64,000 nucleotides of DNA, from contig CAJJBQ010000001.1 of the NCBI GenBank assembly GCA_905182405.1, positions 930,001 through 994,000 of the forward strand, read 5' to 3'. The translations under genes and the position numbers were made by a program. Shown piece after piece: positions 8,703-20,864 of this stretch (position 1 is the first letter of the stretch; every line of letters starts with the position of its first letter). This stretch comes from Akkermansiaceae bacterium (GTDB lineage: Bacteria; Verrucomicrobiota; Verrucomicrobiia; Verrucomicrobiales; Akkermansiaceae). The notes under the pieces were generated by a model that did not search any database, was not told where the DNA came from, and was given only the letters and a program-made list of their open reading frames with translations.

Positions 8703-9606
8703 ATGACTTTCACCCTAATCTTAATCACCGCATTCGCGATAACAACTGCTGCTAGCATTGGTGAAGACATTGCGACGGACGGAAAGAGTAAGCTTCCCAA
8801 CGGTGTGGGCATCGCGGCTAAGTTCAAAGCCGATACAGGCATCCACAAGCACGAGTCGGTCATCTATGCGAACGGGTTCGAAGCGCAGGGCGATTGGAAA
8901 AAACTCTGGGACGAGACCCGCGACAAGGACGGGCAGGTGCTCTTGCTCGTCTCACCTCCTGATGGTGACCCGAAGCTTGGTAAGCATTGCCTGCAAGCCA
9001 AAGCCACTCTCGGTCACGACACTGGCGGTGGTGCCACGAAGTGGTTCAGGTCCAGCGAGACGCTCTTCATCCGCTTCTACGCGCGCTTTGATGAAAAATG
9101 CGACTACATCCACCACTTCGCTACTCTGCGTGCCAACAAGGGCCTCCAGGGCAGCGATCGTTGGAGCGGGCCTAAAGCCGAAGGGCGACGAGCGATTTTC
9201 GACCGCTCTCGAGCCCTGGGGTAACTGGGGAAAAAGCCCGTCCCCAGGGAAGTGGAATTTCTATAGCTATTGGCACGAGATGAAACCCGCGCCCGATCAG
9301 AAATACTGGGGCAATCAATTCAAGCCAGAAGGCCATCCGAACATCGCAAAAGGCAAATGGATCTGCTGCGAATTCATGCTCAAGCACAACTCCGCTGGGA
9401 AGCGCGACGGCGAGCAAGCATACTGGATCGATGGCCGGCTTCGCGGGCACTGGCGCGGCATCAACTGGCGGAAGACACCCAGCCTCATGGCCAACGCCTT
9501 CACTCTGGAGAGCTACATCACCGACCGCTGGACCAAGAATAAGATCAACATCGTCCAGTTCGACAACATCGTCATCGCCAAGGAGTACATCGGGCCGTCC
9601 AGGTAA
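8703..9606 (+). pseudogene. Secreted polysaccharide-lyase-like protein, frameshifted
   Basis: Two overlapping frames together give about 300 residues. The first, from the ATG at 8703, has a signal peptide (MTFTLILITAFAITTAAS) and runs through FIRFYARFDEKCDYIHHFATL to GSDRW near 9165, then loses sense. The second frame continues with GAGLKPKGDERFSTALEPW through KNKINIVQFDNIVIAKEYIGPSR and stops at 9606. Joining them restores a continuous concanavalin-like fold of the type seen in some lyases and PVC hypothetical proteins. The lesion, a small deletion close to 9165, could be real decay or an assembly error. It follows the repeat at 8471-8691 directly. Confidence 0.7.
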
Positions 9607-9919
9607 TAACAACTCCCGAACTAAGCTGGTAAAATGGGAGATTTTCCTGACTTGATCATGGGAGAGGTGGAGAGGGCCATTCTCGCGGATCAATTTTCCC
9701 GATTGCAAGAAGGAGCTCGCCCCTTTTTCAAGAACAACGCCGATGACGTGAACGACGATTTACAAGTGAGCACGAGATGGAACGAAACCGAGCTTGAGAC
9801 GACGGATAATTGCCTCGATGACTTGCCCTTGGCCCTTGGCCAAAAGAGGGAATTTGATCTTGAAGGATTTCAGCTCCCAGAAATCCGAATGAACACTAGA
9901 CCGCATTGGGTTGTGAGCC
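9607..9919. other. Region without a convincing gene
   Basis: Both strands are unusually open here. A plus-strand frame from 9634 gives 107 residues but runs into the 3' end of the opposite gene. The minus strand reads FWELKSFKIKFPLLAKGQG, a TAA, then VVLEKGASSFLQSGKLIREN in the same frame, which may be a decayed gene. I cannot choose between these. Confidence 0.3.
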
Positions 9920-10261
9920 TCAGATCTTCTTCACGAACTGTGATTTCAGTTTCATAGGGCCGATGCCGTCGACTTTGCAGTCGATGTCGTGATCGGCTCC
10001 AGGAGAAATGCGGATGTTCTTCACCTTGGTGCCGATCTTGAGAGTGGTCGAGGTGCCTTTGACTTTCAGGTCCTTGGTGAGCTGCACGGAGTCTCCATTT
10101 TGAAGTTCGTTTCCGTGGGCATCGCGCATGATGGCCGCTTCTGCTTCAGCGGCCGCTTCCTCGGCGGACCATTCATGGCCACAGTCGGGGCAGGCAAAGA
10201 GAGGGCCGTTTTCGTAGGTGTAGTCAGACTGGCACTCGGGGCAGGAAGGGATCTCGCTCAT
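9920..10261 (-). CDS. PhnA/YjdM-type zinc-ribbon protein
   Basis: The product is 113 residues, the normal length for the PhnA/YjdM family, small cytoplasmic proteins historically linked to alkylphosphonate use but without a proven general function. It has an N-terminal zinc ribbon [12 protein letters not shown]...CPDCGHEW with two CxxC pairs, and the C-terminal PhnA domain [38 protein letters not shown]. The start [10 protein letters not shown] was preferred over an ATG three codons earlier because the family normally begins just before the first CxxC. It stands alone on the minus strand; no phosphonate genes are nearby. Confidence 0.93.
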   Translation of the reverse strand: MSEIPSCPECQSDYTYENGPLFACPDCGHEWSAEEAAAEAEAAIMRDAHGNELQNGDSVQLTKDLKVKGTSTTLKIGTKVKNIRISPGADHDIDCKVDGIGPMKLKSQFVKKI

Positions 10262-10590
10262 TACCCTCATCTAAGCGCTAGAATGTTCGAGGAAAAAGGC
10301 CTATTTAACCGGATTTAAATTATAGCATCCTGAAAATGAAACACCTCCCGACACCGCAGGCATCGAGGGGTGGTTGAACAGACAACAAACAACATCTGGA
10401 TAGCTGAGGAATCAGTCATCCACACGCAGGAGCAAGCGCCTCAAAGGAGAGTTTTTACCAGTAAATTTCCCTTGGGATTTAAGGTTACAAAAAATACACC
10501 GATCAATAGGGACTTAGCGAGTCGCTGATCGCTTAATTTTCTCTCCTAAAGAGAATTGAGAAAAGAACGGGGTCCTTTTTGGTAAGAGAA
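10262..10590. other. Intergenic region, no gene seen
   Basis: It separates two minus-strand genes. A small hairpin TTCTCT-CCTAA-AGAGAA lies near 10541-10557, downstream of the DUF1501 gene, but lacks a T-run on either strand, so I do not call it a terminator. Confidence 0.3.
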
Positions 10591-12066
10591 TCATGCGAGG
10601 ATGTGTTTCACAACTTTTCCGTGCACGTCGGTGAGTCGGAAACGTCGGCCCTGGAACTTGTAGCTCAGGATTTCGTGATCGATTCCGAGCTGATTGAGAA
10701 TGGTGGCCTGAAGGTCGTGCACATGGATGGCATCCTTATGGTAGTGATGTTTGCTGGCGTGGACCGGGTTGCCATCGGCATCGACGATTTTGGCGCCGTA
10801 TTTGTTGGTGTGGCCCACGGTGATTCCGCCCTTGATACCACCGCCTGCCATCCACATGGAAAAGCAGTCCTGATGATGATCGCGGCCGTAGTTGGTCTTG
10901 GTGAGCGTGCCTTGGGAATAGGCGGTGCGTCCAAATTCTCCGCCCCAGATGACGAGAGTGTCTTCAAGGAGGCCACGCTGTTTCAGGTCCATGACGAGTG
11001 CCGCGGAGCTTTGGTCGGTTTTCTTGGTGCGATCCTTCATCGAGCCGGGGAGCCCGCCGTGCGCGTCCCAGCCCTGATGGTAAAGTTGGATAAATTGCAC
11101 CCCGCGTTCAGTGAGACGACGTGCTTGCAGGCAGTTCGCGGCGTAGGTGCCGGGCTCCTTGGCGTCTTCACCGTAGAGGTCCCAAGTGGATTGAGGCTCG
11201 TCTGAAGTGTCGGAGACTTCTGGGACACTGGCCTGCATGCGGTAGGCCATTTCATACTGAGCGATGCGGGATTCGATCTCGGGATCGAGTTCCTTTTCGT
11301 AGGCCTCACGGTTGAGCTCGTTGAGTTTGTTAAGCATCGAGCGTCGGCCTTGTCGGCTAACTCCCTCGGGATTCGAGAGATAGAGGACGCGGTCTTTTCC
11401 GGACAGGAACTGCATGCCTTGGTGACGGGAATCGAGGAAGCCGGAGCCCCACAGGCGGGAGTAGAGCGGTTGGCCTCCGCCATTTTTACTCACCATCACG
11501 ATGAAGTTCGGGAGGTCGGCGTTATCGGTTCCCAGGCCGTAGGAAAGCCAGGAGCCGATAGAGGGCCGGCCGGCGATCTGCGCGCCTGTCTGAATGAAGG
11601 TGATCGCGGGATCGTGATTGATGGCGTCGGTGTAGACGTTCCGCATGATGCAGATGTCATCGGCGATCTTGTGATGCCAGGGGATGAAGTCGCTCATCTC
11701 CTGGCCGCTCTTTCCATGGCGATTGAACTCGGTGCAGACTGAGCCGGCCATCGGGATGGAGGCTTGGTGAGATGACATTCCTGTTTCCCGTCCTCGTTCC
11801 GATGTCGGAAGCTCGACGCCGTGATTTTCACGGAGATAGGGCTTATTGTCGAAGAGCTCGAATTGAGAAGGTCCTCCCGACTGGAAGAGGTAGATGACGC
11901 GCTTCGCTTTTGGTTTCGTCTTCGGCCCGCCGAGAACGCCATTGACGTCGTTGTCGGATGCTTTTGCCATCATCGAGGCAAGGGCCATGCCACCGATCCC
12001 TGTGGTGGATTGCTTGAAAAAATGGCGTCGGTTGACGGCGAAGGGGTCGAGGGATGGCAAGCTCAT
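10591..12066 (-). CDS. DUF1501 domain protein (sulfatase-like fold), exported
   Basis: This 491-residue protein is a DUF1501 member, a family related to alkaline phosphatase/sulfatase folds and very abundant in Planctomycetes and Verrucomicrobia; its reaction is not established. The N-terminus NRRHFFKQSTTGIGGMALAS resembles a twin-arginine signal. Family landmarks are YLFQSGGPSQFELFDNKP, FIPWHHKIADDICIMRN, GVQFIQLYHQGWDAHGG and the C-terminal WGGEFGRTAYSQG...GRDHHQDCFSMW. Such genes usually sit after a DUF1549/DUF1553 cytochrome gene; here no such partner is adjacent, so it is a solitary copy. A second, operonic DUF1501 gene lies at 35582-36913. Confidence 0.93.
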   Translation of the reverse strand: MSLPSLDPFAVNRRHFFKQSTTGIGGMALASMMAKASDNDVNGVLGGPKTKPKAKRVIYLFQSGGPSQFELFDNKPYLRENHGVELPTSERGRETGMSSHQASIPMAGSVCTEFNRHGKSGQEMSDFIPWHHKIADDICIMRNVYTDAINHDPAITFIQTGAQIAGRPSIGSWLSYGLGTDNADLPNFIVMVSKNGGGQPLYSRLWGSGFLDSRHQGMQFLSGKDRVLYLSNPEGVSRQGRRSMLNKLNELNREAYEKELDPEIESRIAQYEMAYRMQASVPEVSDTSDEPQSTWDLYGEDAKEPGTYAANCLQARRLTERGVQFIQLYHQGWDAHGGLPGSMKDRTKKTDQSSAALVMDLKQRGLLEDTLVIWGGEFGRTAYSQGTLTKTNYGRDHHQDCFSMWMAGGGIKGGITVGHTNKYGAKIVDADGNPVHASKHHYHKDAIHVHDLQATILNQLGIDHEILSYKFQGRRFRLTDVHGKVVKHILA

Positions 12067-12550
12067 TAGCTGGGAAATCGTATTTCAAGATACGGGGAAA
12101 GCGAGGGGAGTTTTACAGGAAATTCGGGGGTGGAAGGGTGTTGGGAGGATGATGGCTGCCAGTGAGTCAATCGATAAAATGATTCCATGTTCATCTTTTT
12201 AAGAGATGAGCTTCACTGCTCCTCTTCACCGGGGTGACTTTTTTGATTTAGTCTCTGCACGGGTGCCCAGTGTGATCGGTGCCGTGATCAAGCGGCGTTT
12301 TTTGCCGCAGCGAGGGCGGCCGGGGTCAGTTCGCCGGCCCGCTCGATCATCAAGGGATCTCGCAGGGGCTTCGATGACTACTACGAGGTCGGCTTCAGGG
12401 CGTTACGAAGAACTTATTTGGACTGCCTATATGGGAAATGATGGTTCTGCTGGTGAGGTGTGGTATGATTCACGGAAGCACGAATTTGTCTTTTATCACT
12501 CTGTATGGTGATTTCCGCGCTCTGACGTTATCTAATAAAGAGAGTCCATC
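12067..12550. other. Region without a confident gene
   Basis: The plus strand holds two overlapping open frames, one ending SRKHEFVFYHSVW and another reading GFDDYYEVGFRALRRTYL. Neither has a recognisable start, and each is short and arginine-rich. They may be remnants of a lost gene. The sulfatase start follows at 12551. Confidence 0.3.
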
Positions 12551-13876
12551 ATGTTTCATCATATTGCCACCGCTTGCGCACTTGCGCTGTTTTTACTCGT
12601 CATTCCCGCCTTCGGTGAGGACCAGCCACCGAATGTGATTCTAATCATGGTTGATGATTTGGGTTACCATGATCTTGGCTGCTATGGCCATCCCGCAATC
12701 AAGACACCTGTTCTAGACCAACTGGCTAAAGATGGCATCAGGCTGACGAGCTTTTACTCAGGTGCCACCGTTTGTACTCCCTCGCGCATGGCTCTGCTGA
12801 CCGGCGCTTACCCCACACGCCTTGGTTGGACCAAGGGAGTGATTGGTCACAAGATGGGCAAGGATGAAGGACTCAGTCCTAAAGCGCTGACGATCGCGGA
12901 GATCCTCAAAAACAAGGGTTATGAGACCGGGCTGATGGGGAAATGGCATCTCGGTGACCTTCCGAAGTATCAGCCTCAGCAACAAGGATTTGACCAGAGC
13001 TATTATATCAAAAAGAGCAATAACCAGACAAAGAAGCTTTGGCGTGGTGATGAGCTCATTGAAGATCCCTTTGAAAATCGCTTGCTCACGCAGAAGTTTA
13101 CCCACGAGGCCATTCGTTTCATCAAAGAGAAGAAGGAGAAACCTTTCTTTCTCTATCTCCCCTATACGGCTCCGCATTTCCCTGTCGAGGCGCACCCGAA
13201 GTGGAAGGGGAGATCCGGTTTTGGAGCGTATGGAGATGTCGTCGAAGAACTGGATTATCGCATTGGCGAGATTTTGACAACTTTGGCGATGGAGAAACTC
13301 GATCAGAAAACAATTGTTATCTTTTTATCCGACAATGGTCCCCAGGGAGGGCAGAAGGCTCAGGCGAAGCCGTTTCGCGGAATGAAGTGGGATTCCCTCG
13401 AGGGTGGCACACGGGTGCCTTGTATTCTCCGCTTTCCAGGGGTCATCCCTGCCGGACAAGAGGGTGAGGCACTTATTGCTGCGATTGATCTTCTGCCCAG
13501 TCTGATTCAGGCATGCGGCCTTGATCTGAAGACGATTGCCAAAGGCAGCCCTACCCGTGATGGGATGAATGTCTGGGATACTCTCATCGGCAAGAAAGAC
13601 GCCCCTCATCCGCGGAAGGATTTGCTCTACTGGCATGGGTTAAAAGGTTTTCACGCGATCCGCGTGGGTCACTGGAAGCTGTTTCTGGACGGCAAGGATG
13701 CGCAACTGCCAAAAGAAAAAGGCGGGCCGATTTTATTCAATCTAGTCGATGATCCCTATGAAATAACCGACCTGAGCGCTCATTACCCAGAAAGGGTTCA
13801 GGAGATGCAAGAGCTTGCCAAGAAGCGTCTGGTTGACATCAACAAGAGTGTCATTCCTCTCGGAAAAGCGGAGTGA
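12551..13876 (+). CDS. Exported sulfatase (formylglycine-dependent, S1 type)
   Basis: The 441-residue enzyme hydrolyses sulfate esters, probably on algal or other sulfated polysaccharides, after export. It has a signal peptide (MFHHIATACALALFLLVIPAFG). Metal ligands lie in NVILIMVDDLGYHD (D35, D36). The formylglycine signature CTPSR starts at C75 in VCTPSRMALLTGAYPTR, so the cysteine form needs a formylglycine-generating enzyme, not encoded here. FLSDNGPQGG and GGTRVPCILRFPG are further sulfatase landmarks. Length is typical. It is a single gene; the SIMPL protein follows 80 bases later on the same strand. Confidence 0.95.
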   Translation: MFHHIATACALALFLLVIPAFGEDQPPNVILIMVDDLGYHDLGCYGHPAIKTPVLDQLAKDGIRLTSFYSGATVCTPSRMALLTGAYPTRLGWTKGVIGHKMGKDEGLSPKALTIAEILKNKGYETGLMGKWHLGDLPKYQPQQQGFDQSYYIKKSNNQTKKLWRGDELIEDPFENRLLTQKFTHEAIRFIKEKKEKPFFLYLPYTAPHFPVEAHPKWKGRSGFGAYGDVVEELDYRIGEILTTLAMEKLDQKTIVIFLSDNGPQGGQKAQAKPFRGMKWDSLEGGTRVPCILRFPGVIPAGQEGEALIAAIDLLPSLIQACGLDLKTIAKGSPTRDGMNVWDTLIGKKDAPHPRKDLLYWHGLKGFHAIRVGHWKLFLDGKDAQLPKEKGGPILFNLVDDPYEITDLSAHYPERVQEMQELAKKRLVDINKSVIPLGKAE

Positions 13877-13956
13877 CTGTTGAACGTTGGTCTCCCAAAA
13901 CCAGACTGGATCCAGATCAGACAAGAAGTCCCGTCTGATCCGCTCTCCAAAAAGGA

Positions 13957-14682
13957 ATGAGTGCGTTAAAAAACTTTCAAAATATCATCATCGGCTCGGT
14001 TGTCGCAGCAGGCATTGCATTGGGAGGGTTTTTTATCTCGAAGACCCTCTACAACGCGAAGGTGGCACTCAATACGGCCGAGGCCAAAGGATTGGCGGAA
14101 CGGCGGGTGCAGGCGGACCGAGCGAACTGGAGTATTGGTTTTTCCGTGAGTGGAAAGAGCCGGGATGAAGTGCCCGAACTCTATCGCAAGGCGGAAGGGA
14201 TTCAGGAGCGACTGAAGTCGATTCTGAAAGAAAGCGGCTTTGAGGATGGGGAAATTAAAGTGGGAATTATCGATTACGGCTCACGTCAGTATCGGAACGA
14301 GGACCAGATTTTGACGGATGAGGATCATTTCCTGAATGGTAGTATCAGCGTGGAGACCGATAAGGTCGCGGCGGTGGCTCCGGCACGTGGGGTGGTGAAT
14401 AAGCTCATCTCCGAGGGCATCAGCATTACCAATCGGACTCCCAAATACAGCTTTACCGGACTCAATGAGATCAAGCCGGAAATGCTCCGGGAAGCGACGA
14501 AGAATGCTCGCATTGCTGCTAATGAATTTGCCTCGAATGCCCAGGTCGAAGTTGGCGGGATCCACACGGCCCGCCAAGGGAGCTTTTTCGTCCGGGATGC
14601 CGGAAGTGAATCGAGTGATTCTCACAAGATCGAGAAGGACGTGCGCGTCGTGACAACGATTACCTTTTTCTTAACGGACTGA
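13957..14682 (+). CDS. SIMPL domain (DUF541) membrane-anchored protein
   Basis: The 241-residue protein has an uncleaved-looking N-terminal membrane segment (IIIGSVVAAGIALGGFFIS) followed by a SIMPL/DUF541 domain spanning most of the rest. Family features include EAKGLAERRVQADRANW, SGKSRDEVPELYRKAEGI and the closing VRVVTTITFFL. SIMPL proteins are periplasmic or outer-envelope proteins of uncertain function, some affecting oxidative stress tolerance. It likely faces the periplasm, anchored by its N-terminus. A weak hairpin follows the gene. Confidence 0.88.
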   Translation: MSALKNFQNIIIGSVVAAGIALGGFFISKTLYNAKVALNTAEAKGLAERRVQADRANWSIGFSVSGKSRDEVPELYRKAEGIQERLKSILKESGFEDGEIKVGIIDYGSRQYRNEDQILTDEDHFLNGSISVETDKVAAVAPARGVVNKLISEGISITNRTPKYSFTGLNEIKPEMLREATKNARIAANEFASNAQVEVGGIHTARQGSFFVRDAGSESSDSHKIEKDVRVVTTITFFLTD

Positions 14683-14707
14683 ACACCTCGACGTTCATGA
14701 CACTGAG

Positions 14708-14734
14708 AAGGCCGGGCAGGAAACGGTCCGGCTT
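14708..14734 (+). terminator. Possible weak terminator after the SIMPL gene
   Basis: AAG(G)CCGGG and TCCGGCTT form an 8-bp stem with one bulge around CAGGAAACGG, and a few pyrimidines follow. It lies 25 bases after the stop codon. Confidence 0.35.
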
Positions 14735-14822
14735 TCCTATCTCAAGAGAGGGTTTTAGGAGGGGAGCTCGAGGCTAAAGACTTCGGATCCTAGAATCTTT
14801 TAGGTTGGTTGACTTTTGAGTG

Positions 14823-14883
14823 AAAGGAGCGGGGGCGCTTGTCTCGAACATTTCAGATGGGGGCGAGACGCCCTCGCTCCTTT
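14823..14883. repeat. Long imperfect inverted repeat
   Basis: The left arm (AAAGGAGCGGGGGCGC, then GTCTCG) and the right arm (CGAGACGCCCTCGCTCCTTT) are complementary with a few mismatches and a 4-base bulge, around a loop ending GATGGGGG. It lies between two convergent genes, just beyond the groEL terminator. It looks like a REP-type intergenic element. Confidence 0.55.
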
Positions 14884-14888
14884 GCACG

Positions 14889-14915
14889 AAAAAGCCGGAC
14901 GGTTTCCCGTCCGGC
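14889..14915 (-). terminator. Rho-independent terminator of the groEL operon
   Basis: On the minus strand GCCGGACGG-GAAA-CCGTCCGGC forms a perfect 9-bp stem with a GAAA tetraloop followed by five T. It lies 29 bases after the groEL stop codon. Confidence 0.9.
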
Positions 14916-14943
14916 TTGTTTAGAATTTCCGCGAAGCGGTCGA

Positions 14944-16593
<1,650 letters not shown>

Positions 16594-16615
16594 TTAAAAT
16601 TGAGAGTTTAAAGAA

Positions 16616-16909
16616 TTAGTCAGAGAGGACACCGAGGATGTCGGACTGAGTGATGATGAGGAGCTCTTCGCCGTCTACTTTGACATCGGTGCCGCCGTAT
16701 TTGGAGATGAGGACTTTGTCGCCGATTGAAACGTCGAAGACGATGTCTTTGCCGTTTTCGTCAGTTCCGCCGGTGCCGAGAGTCACGACTTCAGCTTCCT
16801 GTGGTTTTTCTTGAGCCGAGTCAGGGAGGACGATGCCGCCTGCGCTGACTGATTCTGCTTCGAGACGCTTCACGAGGACGCGGTTTCCGAGTGGTTTGAT
16901 ACTAGCCAT
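16616..16909 (-). CDS. groES: Co-chaperonin GroES
   Basis: The 97-residue co-chaperonin forms the heptameric lid of the GroEL chamber. PLGNRVLVKRLE at the N-terminus, the mobile loop SVSAGGIVLPDSAQEKPQ, and GDKVLISKYGGTDVKVDGEELLII are all canonical. It starts 52 bases after dnaK and ends 34 bases before groEL on the same strand, so the three heat-shock chaperones probably share one transcript. No separate promoter could be identified in the 52-base gap. Confidence 0.98.
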   Translation of the reverse strand: MASIKPLGNRVLVKRLEAESVSAGGIVLPDSAQEKPQEAEVVTLGTGGTDENGKDIVFDVSIGDKVLISKYGGTDVKVDGEELLIITQSDILGVLSD

Positions 16910-16961
16910 ATTATTAGGTATTGTTTTTTGTCAGGTTGGTTTTGCTCCGAGTGGAGTGAGA

Positions 16962-18926
<1,965 letters not shown>

Positions 18927-18975
18927 AGTAGTAGTCTTTCTTTAAATAAGTTGGTTGATGAATTTGCGTTTTCAT

Positions 18976-18993
18976 TGGCAGGAGTTGTGCCAG
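18976..18993 (-). promoter_or_regulatory. Possible sigma-54-type promoter or palindromic operator before dnaK
   Basis: On the minus strand CTGGCAC-AACTC-CTGCCA matches the -24 element (YTGGCAC) exactly and has GC at the -12 position with the required GG-N10-GC spacing; the -12 box is CTGC rather than TTGC. The same bases also form the palindrome TGGCA-N7-TGCCA, so a repressor site is the alternative. Confidence 0.3.
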
Positions 18994-19053
18994 ACGGCGG
19001 AAAGGTCTTAACTACGGGGATTTTCGGGGGAAATGGATTAAGCGAGTGCCAAA

Positions 19054-19091
19054 ATGACGCAATGAGGTGCTGCGCAGAATGGCGCAGTGAG
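19054..19091. promoter_or_regulatory. Pair of 13-bp direct repeats upstream of dnaK
   Basis: ATGACGCAATGAG (19054-19066) and ATGGCGCAGTGAG (19079-19091) match at 11 of 13 positions and start 25 bases apart, 60-110 bases upstream of the possible dnaK promoter. They may be activator or repressor sites. The rest of 18994-19244 holds no gene that I can see. Confidence 0.3.
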
Positions 19092-19244
19092 ACAGGTTGG
19101 CGCGGTTAGGGATTGGCTGGGGAGGTTCATTATCACAAAAACGCGGAGATTTTTGGGGTAACCTCACTACGATGGGCAAGTTGTTTATAGGCGATACGGC
19201 GAATGCCCATCCTACGGGCGAAGGCTTTTTTCTCGCTGCGTAAC

Positions 19245-19286
19245 CCAAATACCCCCAGCCTCGCAAGCGAAGCTGGGGGTATTTGG
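19245..19286. terminator. Perfect 15-bp hairpin at the 3' end of tRNA-Glu
   Basis: CCAAATACCCCCAGC and GCTGGGGGTATTTGG are perfect complements around a 12-base loop. The right arm overlaps the encoded CCA of the tRNA on the minus strand. It may end the tRNA transcript or guide 3' processing; no T-run follows. Confidence 0.6.
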
Positions 19287-19358
19287 CAACCCGTAGGGGA
19301 GTCGAACCCCTATTGCCAGAATGAAAATCTGGAGTCCTAACCATTAGACGAACGGGTC
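19284..19358 (-). tRNA. tRNA-Glu (TTC)
   Basis: The reverse strand reads GACCCGTTCGTCTAATGGTT, then the anticodon stem CCAGA with loop TTTTCAT (anticodon TTC), and the T-arm GGTTCGACTCC. The acceptor pairs GACCCGT with ACGGGTT (first pair G-U); the discriminator is G and CCA is encoded. Confidence 0.97.
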
Positions 19359-19493
19359 ACATTTCGTGTTAGACGGGTGGGAGTTATAATCGGATGGTCA
19401 GGTTAGCAAGAATGTTTTTTGAACTTTTTGAGGAAATAACGACAGTCTCTTTACCTGAGGGCTAATCGGGGCTAGCTATTTGACCTCGCAACT

Positions 19494-20864
19494 ATGTCTG
19501 ATCTGTCTTCTCTCCCTGCTGTCGAAAAGCTTGCAGCAGCTCTTTCTCCGGAGGTGTCTCTGCCGCGTCCTCTCGTAAACCTTTTCGTAAGGCGTGAAAT
19601 TCAGACGTTTCGGGAGAAGCTGATCGCAGAGGAAAGGCATTCGCGTGAAGAGATGGAGGCGTCGATTAAAGAAAGCCTGCACGCTTTTGAAAATTCCCGC
19701 CTCCAGCCCGTGATTAATGCCACCGGCGTCCTGATTCATACGAATTTGGGACGTTCTCCGCTGGGACCTCGTGCTGCAGGAGCGCTGCAGAAAATTGCAA
19801 CGGGATACTCGAATCTGGAATTTGATCTACCATCAGGGGCCCGCGGGAAGCGGGCTGGCTACCTTGAGACGGCTCTCGCTTGTCTTTTGGAGACGGAGGC
19901 AGCAACGGCGGTGAACAATTGTGCTGCGGCACTTGTCCTTACGCTGCGCACTTTAGTCGCTGATGGGAAAAACGAGGTCATCGTTTCGCGCTCGGAGCTC
20001 GTGGAGATTGGCGGTGGGTTTCGGATTCCGGAGATTCTCGAGACCTCGGGAGCGAAGCTGGTGGAGGTGGGTGCGACAAATAAGACCCATCTTTATGACT
20101 ACGAGAAGGCGATCACGGCTCAGACCGCGCTCATTTTGAAAGTCCATCGCTCGAACTTCTACATCGGAGGCTTCGTGGGTGAGCCTGAGATCCCTGAGAT
20201 CGCGGAACTCTGCAAGAAGCATGGTTTCCCCCTTGTGGAAGATCTGGGCTCGGGTGCCATGATGAACACGGAAGACCTTGCGCCGATCGATCATGAGCCA
20301 ACCCCGCAGGAGTGTCTGCGTCGGGGAATTGATTTGGTGATTTTCTCCGGAGATAAGCTCCTCGGCGGGCCGCAGTCGGGGATTATTGGTGGTCGAGCCG
20401 ACCTCATTGCGGAGATTAAAAAAGAGCCCTTCTTCCGGGCGGTCCGTTGCGATAAGCTTATTCTCACCACGCTCCAGGAGTCGATTGATCAATATCTCGA
20501 GGTGAGAGCAGATCCCGCTTCCAGCGATGTGCCGGTTCTGACTTTCTTGGGAACAAGCACGAAGGATCTCCGGGATCGGGCCGAGAAGATCCTGTCCGGT
20601 TTCTCTTCCGGGAATGTCGCTGTTTCGATCGAAGATACCCTTGCCAGACCGGGTGGAGGGACGATGCCCCGGGCTGAGTTTCCCTCGATTGCGCTCAAGC
20701 TGGTGCCATCGAATCAATCGGTTCCCAAGCTGGCGAAGAAGCTTCGTGTCGGTTCACCTGCCTTGGTGGGTTACACCACCGATGACGCGCTCTTTCTCGA
20801 TCTGCGGACGATTTTCCCCGCTGATGACGCGTGCGTTGCCAAGGCCCTTGCTCAAGTGCTGTGA
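19494..20864 (+). CDS. selA: L-seryl-tRNA(Sec) selenium transferase SelA
   Basis: SelA converts seryl-tRNA(Sec) to selenocysteinyl-tRNA(Sec) using selenophosphate, a PLP-dependent cytoplasmic enzyme that forms large rings. The 456-residue length is normal. The N-terminal domain begins LSSLPAVEKL; INATGVLIHTNLGRSPL is the family signature; the PLP lysine is in FSGDKLLGGPQ (K288). The stop overlaps the GTG start of the following pseudouridine synthase gene by 4 bases. Its presence implies that this organism decodes UGA as selenocysteine; selB, selD and tRNA-Sec are not in the window. The gene at 46254-49979 is a likely client. Confidence 0.97.
   Translation: MSDLSSLPAVEKLAAALSPEVSLPRPLVNLFVRREIQTFREKLIAEERHSREEMEASIKESLHAFENSRLQPVINATGVLIHTNLGRSPLGPRAAGALQKIATGYSNLEFDLPSGARGKRAGYLETALACLLETEAATAVNNCAAALVLTLRTLVADGKNEVIVSRSELVEIGGGFRIPEILETSGAKLVEVGATNKTHLYDYEKAITAQTALILKVHRSNFYIGGFVGEPEIPEIAELCKKHGFPLVEDLGSGAMMNTEDLAPIDHEPTPQECLRRGIDLVIFSGDKLLGGPQSGIIGGRADLIAEIKKEPFFRAVRCDKLILTTLQESIDQYLEVRADPASSDVPVLTFLGTSTKDLRDRAEKILSGFSSGNVAVSIEDTLARPGGGTMPRAEFPSIALKLVPSNQSVPKLAKKLRVGSPALVGYTTDDALFLDLRTIFPADDACVAKALAQVL

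Noticed and set aside
9634..9957. 107-codon plus-strand frame
   Set aside because: It runs into the opposite-strand PhnA-type gene and lies over possible decayed minus-strand sequence; no motif supports it.
12206..12511. 101-codon plus-strand frame before the sulfatase
   Set aside because: Arginine-rich composition, no known motif, and an equally plausible second frame; treated as unassigned.
18927..19100. CIRCE or HAIR heat-shock operator upstream of dnaK
   Set aside because: No TTAGCACTC/GAGTGCTAA or CTTGAGT/ACTCAAG inverted repeat was found by eye.
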